Part shown: positions 59,360-64,000 of the stretch, in pieces
Layout of the letters: each line of letters begins with the position of its first letter
Numbering within the stretch: position 1 is the first letter of the stretch
DNA from: an uncultured Pseudomonadota bacterium
GTDB lineage: Bacteria; Myxococcota_A; UBA9160; PR03
Assembly: GCA_900696485.1 (NCBI GenBank)
Contig: CAADGG010000078.1
Location: forward strand, 1 to 64,000
Reading direction: 5' to 3'
DNA: 64,000 nucleotides
Made by a program: the position numbers and the translations under genes
The notes under the pieces: generated by a model
Databases searched by the model: none
The model's input: only the letters and a program-made list of their open reading frames with translations
Told to the model about the DNA's origin: nothing

Positions 59360-60040
59360 TCAGTGTTCGGAGTGCCCGTTCTTCGCGCCGAGCTCTTCGA
59401 TGACGCGCTGCGCGATCGGCTCGATCGGTCGGGCCACGCCGTCGAAGTGATCGGCCACCGCACCCTCGCGATCGAGCAGCGTGATGCGCTGCGTGTGGCT
59501 GTACTGGCCGTTGCCGGTCGCGCGGTAGCGGACACCGAGGACGGCGGCGAGCTCGCGGACCTGATCGGGTGTGCCGTGCAGGAGCTTCCAGTGTTTCGAG
59601 TCGATGCCGTGCGCCTTCGCGTAGGCCGCCAGGCGCTCCGGCGTGTCGACGGTCGGATCGAAGGAGATGAGCAGGTAGCGCAGGTCCGCGCGCTGTGCGG
59701 CCGGGATCTGCTCGTCGATGCGCTGGAGATCGCGCACGAGGACGGGGCACACGGACTCACAGGTGCCGTAGAAGAGCAGCACCAGCACCGGGTGCCCGCG
59801 CAGCGAGGACAGTTCGAGCGTGTCGCCCCGCGCGTCGCGCCACGGCGTGTCGAGCTGGTAGACCGAGTGCCCGGCGACGGGGGCATCGCCGGTCATCGAT
59901 TCGTGCGCGTGGCCGGCGTGCTGGTGGGCGTCGTGCGCCCCGGCCGCGGACTTTTCCGGCGTGTCTTCGGCGCGCAGCGGCGCGGCGAGCAGCAGGCAGG
60001 CGGAGGCGACGACGGAAACCAACGAGAGGGGGCGGATCAT
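59360..60040 (-). CDS. SCO1/SenC-family copper protein
   Basis: A 226-residue exported thioredoxin-fold protein that delivers copper to cuproenzymes. Signal peptide to about residue 24, a His-rich segment (35-47), copper ligands C94 and C98 in G-T-C-E-S-V-C-P, and H182 in S-H-T-Q-R. AAGGAG precedes ATG 60040, which overlaps the SUMF1 stop (ATGA). As last gene behind nirK it probably metallates the copper nitrite reductase. Confidence 0.9.
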   Translation of the reverse strand: MIRPLSLVSVVASACLLLAAPLRAEDTPEKSAAGAHDAHQHAGHAHESMTGDAPVAGHSVYQLDTPWRDARGDTLELSSLRGHPVLVLLFYGTCESVCPVLVRDLQRIDEQIPAAQRADLRYLLISFDPTVDTPERLAAYAKAHGIDSKHWKLLHGTPDQVRELAAVLGVRYRATGNGQYSHTQRITLLDREGAVADHFDGVARPIEPIAQRVIEELGAKNGHSEH

Positions 60041-60819
60041 GGCAGGCTCCTTGCGCAGCGAAAGCCGAGGTGATGAAGCGTGTGCCGAGCCTCCAGGCTC
60101 GAGCGGAACGCGAAACGCATGAAGGTGGCGTAGTCGGACGGGTCGCCGGCTGCCGAGGCGGCCCCGCCACAGACGAGACCGGAGTCCTTGTCGCCCTGCT
60201 TGCGGCTGTCGGCGCTGCCGAAGCCGGCCTGGAAGTCGTCGACCCACTCCCAGATCACGCCGTGAAGGTCCATCAGGCCGAGCGCATCGGGGGGCGTGCT
60301 ACCGACCCGCGGGAGCTGGGAGCGCGGCCGGCTGTAGAACGCGAGGATCCGCCGGGTCGTTTCCGCGCGGGCCTCTTCGTCCTCCGGCGGCGGGGTCGCG
60401 GCGAGTTCCCATTCCGCCTCCGTCGGCAGCCGTTTGTCCAGGCTCCGGCAGTACGCCCGCGCGGCGAACCAGGAGACGAAGCTGACCGGCTGATCCGGCA
60501 GCGCTTCGGGGCCGAGCTCGAGCTCGTCGGCCCAGTGCGAGAGGTAGCCCTCGCTTGCGAAGAGCGGAGCCACCTGGGAGCGGCGCCAGCGCGGTTCCTG
60601 CTCGACGAAAGCCAACATCTCCGCATTGGTGACCGGCCGGCGGTCGAGCAGGAACGAATCGACGGCGAGCCCCGGCTCGCCCGGCGTTCGATAGAGCGGC
60701 TCGTAGGTGCCGGCGGGTACGCGCACCATGTCCGCCGGCGCGGCCGCAATGGCCGCGCCGGCGCCGGCGGACAGCCACCCTACCAGTAGGGCGGCTCTGG
60801 ACAGCACACGAAATCTCAC
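60037..60819 (-). CDS. Formylglycine-generating enzyme family protein (SUMF1-like)
   Basis: A 260-residue exported protein with a signal peptide (A-A-I-A-A-A). FGE-sulfatase motifs: [20 protein letters not shown], and the C-terminal L-G-F-R-C-A-R. These domains bind copper or act on partners; in nirK operons they are common, but the substrate is not known. GTG 60819 overlaps the nirK TGA (GTGA), fixing the start. It overlaps sco1 in turn. Confidence 0.82.
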   Translation of the reverse strand: MRFRVLSRAALLVGWLSAGAGAAIAAAPADMVRVPAGTYEPLYRTPGEPGLAVDSFLLDRRPVTNAEMLAFVEQEPRWRRSQVAPLFASEGYLSHWADELELGPEALPDQPVSFVSWFAARAYCRSLDKRLPTEAEWELAATPPPEDEEARAETTRRILAFYSRPRSQLPRVGSTPPDALGLMDLHGVIWEWVDDFQAGFGSADSRKQGDKDSGLVCGGAASAAGDPSDYATFMRFAFRSSLEARHTLHHLGFRCARSLP

Positions 60820-62318
60820 GGGTGGCCGGGCGTCCCTTCCTTCGGCAGCGCGGCGCGCACGCGCGCGATCTCTTCGTCCGCGACCGCACCGCCGTCGTTG
60901 CCCCAGCTGTTGAGCACGAAGGTCAGCACGTCGGCGATCTCGTGGTCGGTGAGGTGAGCGAACGGCGTCATCACGCCGTTGTACGTCTCCCCGTTCACCA
61001 CGATCGGCCCGCTCATGCCCTTCAGCACGAGTTCGATCGCGCGCTCGCGATCGGCCATCAGGAAGTCCGACTTCGCGAGCGGCGGGAAGATCGATGCAAG
61101 GCCCTGACCCTCGGCCTGGTGGCACGTCGAGCAGGTGCCCTGGTACACCGCCTTGCCGCGCTGCATCCGCGCCTGGAGCGAGGTGTCGTCGGGGTCGACC
61201 GAGGCGACGGCCTCGAGGGCGACGGCCGAGCGCTCCGAGAGGTAGACCTCATCCACCTCGAGGCCGGAGTAGATGAGCGGCGCATCCGCACCGTCCACCT
61301 GCAGCATGCCGACGGCGCCCTTGTGGAAGGCCCGGAAGATCGAGTGGTCGACCAGGATGTAGGTGCCCGGCACTTCGACCGCGAAATCCGTCACCGTCGC
61401 CCCACCGGCCGGCACCAGCGTCGTCTGCACGCTGCGCACCGGCGGGAAGGCGCCCTCCTGATAGACGTGGTCGAAGATCTCGCCGATCACGTGGAACGAG
61501 CTGACGAGATTGGGTCCACCGTTGCCGAAGAAGATCCGCACCTTCTCGCCGACCTTCGCCTGCATCGCGTGGTCGCCGACCAGGGCGCCGTCGCGGCCGT
61601 TGAAGAGGACGTAGGACGGGTCCTCGTCGATGGCCCGGTTCATGTCGAAGGGCTGCAGGCCCGGCTCGCGGAAGTCGCCGGTGGTGTAGAAGTCCCCCTG
61701 TGCCACGTAGAACTCGCGATCGACCGGCGGAAAGCCTTGCTCCGGTTCGACGACGATGAGGCCGTACATGCCGTTCGCGATGTGCATGCCGACCGGCGCC
61801 GTGGCGCAGTGATAGATGTAGGTGCCGGGATGCAGCGCCTGGAACGTGAACTGCGTCTCGTGTCCCGGGGCGGTGAAGCTGCTGGTCGCGCCGCCGCCCG
61901 GCCCGGTCACGGCGTGCAGGTCGATGTTGTGCGGCATCGTGTTGTCGGGGTGGTTCTGGAGGTGCAGCTCGACGAGATCGCCGTGGCGCACGCGGATCAT
62001 CGGCCCGGGCACGGTGCCGCCGAAGGTCCAGAACGTGTACTGGACGCCCTCTGCGATCTCCTGCACGACCTCGCGGACCTCGATCTTCACGACGACCCGC
62101 GCCGGGGCGCTGCGGTTCGTCGGCGGCGCCGCCTCCGGCCGGATGCCGAGCTGCGCCTCGATCACGGGGAAGGTCTTCGGATCTCCCCAGTCGGGTTTAC
62201 TGGTGGTCCGGGCGTTCGCGGTGCCGATGAGCGCGACGTCGCCGCGCGGCGCGCCGCCGTCGCAGCCGAGTCCGCCGGCCAGGAAGAGAATACAGAGGAC
62301 GACGCTGAATGATCGCAC
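60816..62318 (-). CDS. nirK: Copper-containing nitrite reductase with C-terminal cytochrome c, lipoprotein type
   Basis: Reduces nitrite to NO in the periplasm. The 500-residue protein starts with a lipobox (L-A-G-G-L-G-C19). Two cupredoxin domains: type 1 copper ligands H130, C171, H179 and M184 ([14 protein letters not shown]), type 2 ligands H135, H170 and the H in [10 protein letters not shown], with catalytic D133. A C-terminal cytochrome c follows with C396-S-T-C-H400. GTG 62318 has AGGAGA 7 bases upstream. First gene of the nirK-SUMF1-SCO unit. Confidence 0.93.
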   Translation of the reverse strand: MRSFSVVLCILFLAGGLGCDGGAPRGDVALIGTANARTTSKPDWGDPKTFPVIEAQLGIRPEAAPPTNRSAPARVVVKIEVREVVQEIAEGVQYTFWTFGGTVPGPMIRVRHGDLVELHLQNHPDNTMPHNIDLHAVTGPGGGATSSFTAPGHETQFTFQALHPGTYIYHCATAPVGMHIANGMYGLIVVEPEQGFPPVDREFYVAQGDFYTTGDFREPGLQPFDMNRAIDEDPSYVLFNGRDGALVGDHAMQAKVGEKVRIFFGNGGPNLVSSFHVIGEIFDHVYQEGAFPPVRSVQTTLVPAGGATVTDFAVEVPGTYILVDHSIFRAFHKGAVGMLQVDGADAPLIYSGLEVDEVYLSERSAVALEAVASVDPDDTSLQARMQRGKAVYQGTCSTCHQAEGQGLASIFPPLAKSDFLMADRERAIELVLKGMSGPIVVNGETYNGVMTPFAHLTDHEIADVLTFVLNSWGNDGGAVADEEIARVRAALPKEGTPGHP

Positions 62319-62943
62319 GAGAGGTCTCCTGTGGTGAATGCTGCCGCTGCAGGGTCTCCGATTCGACATCTTCATCCGGTGTGATCCGGTGTCTCGACTC
62401 GATCTCCAGCTCCGACTCCATTTTCCACCGGAGAGTAGACCCGGAATCGGACACGACCCGGTCGCGCTCCCGCGCGAAGTCCGAGCCCAGCTCGGACGCG
62501 ACAGTGGATAACCGGATTCGTCACCTCGTGGAATGAGCTTGGTCATACCCGCGACGGTTTCAGGCGAGGGAGACGCTGGCGCCGTCCTGCCCGGCGAGCG
62601 GGCGGAGTGCGGGACGTCCGACGATCTGCGTGCCGTCTCGCGGAGTGGGGGAGGGTCTCCCGCGGACCGAGCGGGTCGTCGCGCGCACGGTCCGCCGCGC
62701 TGGCCGGCACGGCTCGGGTAGTGAGAACCCGGACTCGGGCCACGAGCGAGCTGTACAGATAAAAACTGAGAAAAAGCCTGATTCTGTCGGCCGCCGCGCT
62801 TGTGCTGGGGGGTGCGCGCCGTGCGCTGCCGGAATCGACAGCCCGGCGGCGGGCTGGTAACTACACCAGGCAGATCTTACCGACTCGATGACCGCCGAAG
62901 CCGGAGACGCGATCGCAGGCAGGCGAACTTCTGAGACCGGACC
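62319..62943. other. Long gene-free region upstream of nirK
   Basis: About 625 bases, the only place in the window with such a gap. It contains the nirK promoter region and an A-rich stretch CTGTACAGATAAAAACTGAG near 62748-62770. I looked for FNR/Dnr (TTGAT-N4-ATCAA) and NsrR boxes and found none. Ends at the xsc stop. No small RNA is evident. Confidence 0.4.
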
Positions 62944-64000
62944 CTAGGCCCCGTAGGCGCGGTACTTCGGCAGCAGGCGAACCGGCTTGCGCAGCGCGTC
63001 GCGTCGGAACGGCTCGGCCAGTTCCTGGTTCACGATCACCTCGAGCACCGTGCAGCGATCCGAGGCGGTGGCCGTGCGGAGCGCATCGCCGACCTGGTCG
63101 GGTTGGTCCACGGTGATCGCCTCCGCGCCCATCGCGCGGGCGATCGCCGCGAAGCTCGGGTTCTCGAGGTTGGTTCCGACGAAGCGATTGCCGTAGTAAT
63201 CGATCTGGTTCTTCTTCTCGGCGCCCCACTGGCCGTTGTGGAACACCACGGCCGTCGCCGGGATCCGCTCGCGCACGCAGGTCATCACCTCGGCGAGGCT
63301 CATGCCCCACGCGCCGTCCCCGACGTAGGCGACGGCCGGCCGCTCGGGGCACGCGACCTGCGCGCCCATCGCGGTCGGGAAGGCGTAGCCGCAGTTGCCG
63401 AACTGCATGGCGGCGAAGAAGCTGCGCGGCTGCTCGAAGCGCAGGTAGCTGTTGGCCACCGAGCAGATGTTGCCGATGTCGGTCGTCACCATGGCGTCCG
63501 CAGGCATGGCCTTCTCGAGCTCGCGCAGTGCCCGGCGCGGCGCCATCGGGCTCGCTTCGTGTGCAGAGAGAGCGTCGAGCTCCGTCTCCCACTCCTTGCG
63601 CTGCTTCTCGAGCTCGGCAACGCGCCCCGCGACGCTTCCGAGGCAGCGCACCTGCTGCCCCCGCGCTCGCAGTCGCTCGAGCAAGGCGATCGCCACGGCC
63701 CCCGCATCGCCGTGCACGGCGACCTCGACCGGCCGCACGAGTCCGAGCACGCGGGCGTCCGTGTCCACCTGCACCACGCGGGCCGTCTCGGGCCAGTATT
63801 CGATCCCGTACTGGGGCAGCGTGCCGAACGGACCGAGACGGCTGCCGAGCGCCAGCACCACGTCGGCGCCGGCGACGACGCGCATCGCCGCCTTCGAGCC
63901 CTGGTAGCCGAGCGGACCGCAGGCGAGCGGGTGCGAGGCGGGAAACGCGTCGTTGTGCTGGTAGCTGGTGACGACGGGAATCTGCAGATACTCGGCGAGC
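62944..64000 (-). CDS. xsc: Sulfoacetaldehyde acetyltransferase, 5' end beyond window
   Basis: Thiamine-diphosphate enzyme that converts sulfoacetaldehyde and phosphate to sulfite and acetyl phosphate in taurine/sulfonate degradation. The visible 351 residues contain the Xsc blocks T-D-I-G-N-I-C-S-V-A-N-S-Y, G-D-G-A-W-G-M-S-L (ThDP binding) and W-G-A-E-K-K-N-Q, and the terminal R-R-D-A-L-x-K-P-V-R. The frame stays open to base 64000, so the gene is truncated at the edge. Stop TAG at 62944. No phosphotransacetylase is visible. Confidence 0.88.
   Translation of the reverse strand, partial: LAEYLQIPVVTSYQHNDAFPASHPLACGPLGYQGSKAAMRVVAGADVVLALGSRLGPFGTLPQYGIEYWPETARVVQVDTDARVLGLVRPVEVAVHGDAGAVAIALLERLRARGQQVRCLGSVAGRVAELEKQRKEWETELDALSAHEASPMAPRRALRELEKAMPADAMVTTDIGNICSVANSYLRFEQPRSFFAAMQFGNCGYAFPTAMGAQVACPERPAVAYVGDGAWGMSLAEVMTCVRERIPATAVVFHNGQWGAEKKNQIDYYGNRFVGTNLENPSFAAIARAMGAEAITVDQPDQVGDALRTATASDRCTVLEVIVNQELAEPFRRDALRKPVRLLPKYRAYGA

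Noticed and set aside
62319..62943. FNR/Dnr or NsrR box in front of nirK
   Set aside because: No match to TTGAT-N4-ATCAA or to the NsrR consensus could be found by eye.
1..64000. tRNA or rRNA genes
   Set aside because: No cloverleaf with the GTTC/GATTC arm pattern or conserved rRNA segment was noticed; a covariance-model scan (tRNAscan-SE, Rfam) would settle it.

Overview
The window is a very GC-rich (roughly 70 %), gene-dense bacterial chromosome segment with about 58 protein genes, no rRNA or tRNA genes that I can see, no CRISPR array, and no transposase or phage gene. Outer-membrane lifestyle markers (lipoproteins, two PEP-CTERM proteins, a VKOR-type disulfide system, periplasmic NirK) point to a Gram-negative. 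Steroid- or isoprenoid-type acyl-CoA genes, an F420-type luciferase-like oxidoreductase, a Gly-rich RRM protein and a Cys/TM/Arg C-terminal sorting tail suggest an environmental lineage of the old 'Deltaproteobacteria' grade (Myxococcota or Binatota-like), but the taxonomy is an inference and a high-GC gammaproteobacterium is not excluded.

Layout. 0-9.4 kb: carbonic anhydrase, DNA methylase, two CREST-superfamily membrane proteins (TrhA/hemolysin III and a ceramidase-like protein), a BKACE enzyme, a TPR lipoprotein, an epoxide-hydrolase-like enzyme and PabB. 9.4-21.6 kb: alpha-methylacyl-CoA racemase, a SixA-Ppx fusion, ArgC, a fused m5U-methyltransferase/pseudouridine synthase, a sulfotransferase/HpnL-like pair, nucleoside hydrolase, aminotransferase, an RRM protein and two tiny proteins. 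21.6-25.0 kb: a 1130-residue exported propeller/di-haem protein. 25.4-32.5 kb: a catabolic cluster (two acyl-CoA dehydrogenases, two half-size MaoC proteins, two CaiB-type CoA-transferases, and a divergent SDR behind a palindromic operator) that resembles the actinobacterial igr steroid side-chain module. 32.8-46 kb: PEP-CTERM proteins, acyltransferase, TrkA-TrkH, VKOR-thioredoxin, two sensor kinases, LLM oxidoreductase and TetR. 46.3-53.1 kb: an Arg/Asp-repeat secreted protein, an ECF sigma factor/DUF3619/small protein/DUF3106 operon, and a giant PHP-domain protein followed by a HEAT protein. 53.2-57.3 kb: a TetR gene with a 34-bp perfect palindromic operator, P450, GMC oxidoreductase and its small partner. 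57.4-64 kb: LuxR/PAS regulator, glycosyltransferase-like gene, a nirK-SUMF1-SCO operon, and the 3' part of xsc.

Two window-wide features stand out. First, four copies of an 81-89 bp near-perfect palindrome sit at gene 3' ends (10.6, 15.4, 28.9 and 44.3 kb); two copies are part of coding sequence, and one gives both convergent neighbours the same C-terminal peptide. Second, many genes are coupled through 4-base stop/start overlaps (ATGA, GTGA), and at least two genes appear to start with CTG (VKOR at 39174 and the HEAT protein at 51832, the latter a CTGA overlap).

Functionally the segment links lipid or steroid-like acyl-CoA degradation (racemase, acyl-CoA dehydrogenases, MaoC, P450, GMC), nitrite reduction, sulfonate use, envelope biogenesis and stress signalling. 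Function calls rest on motifs read by eye; no database search was possible.
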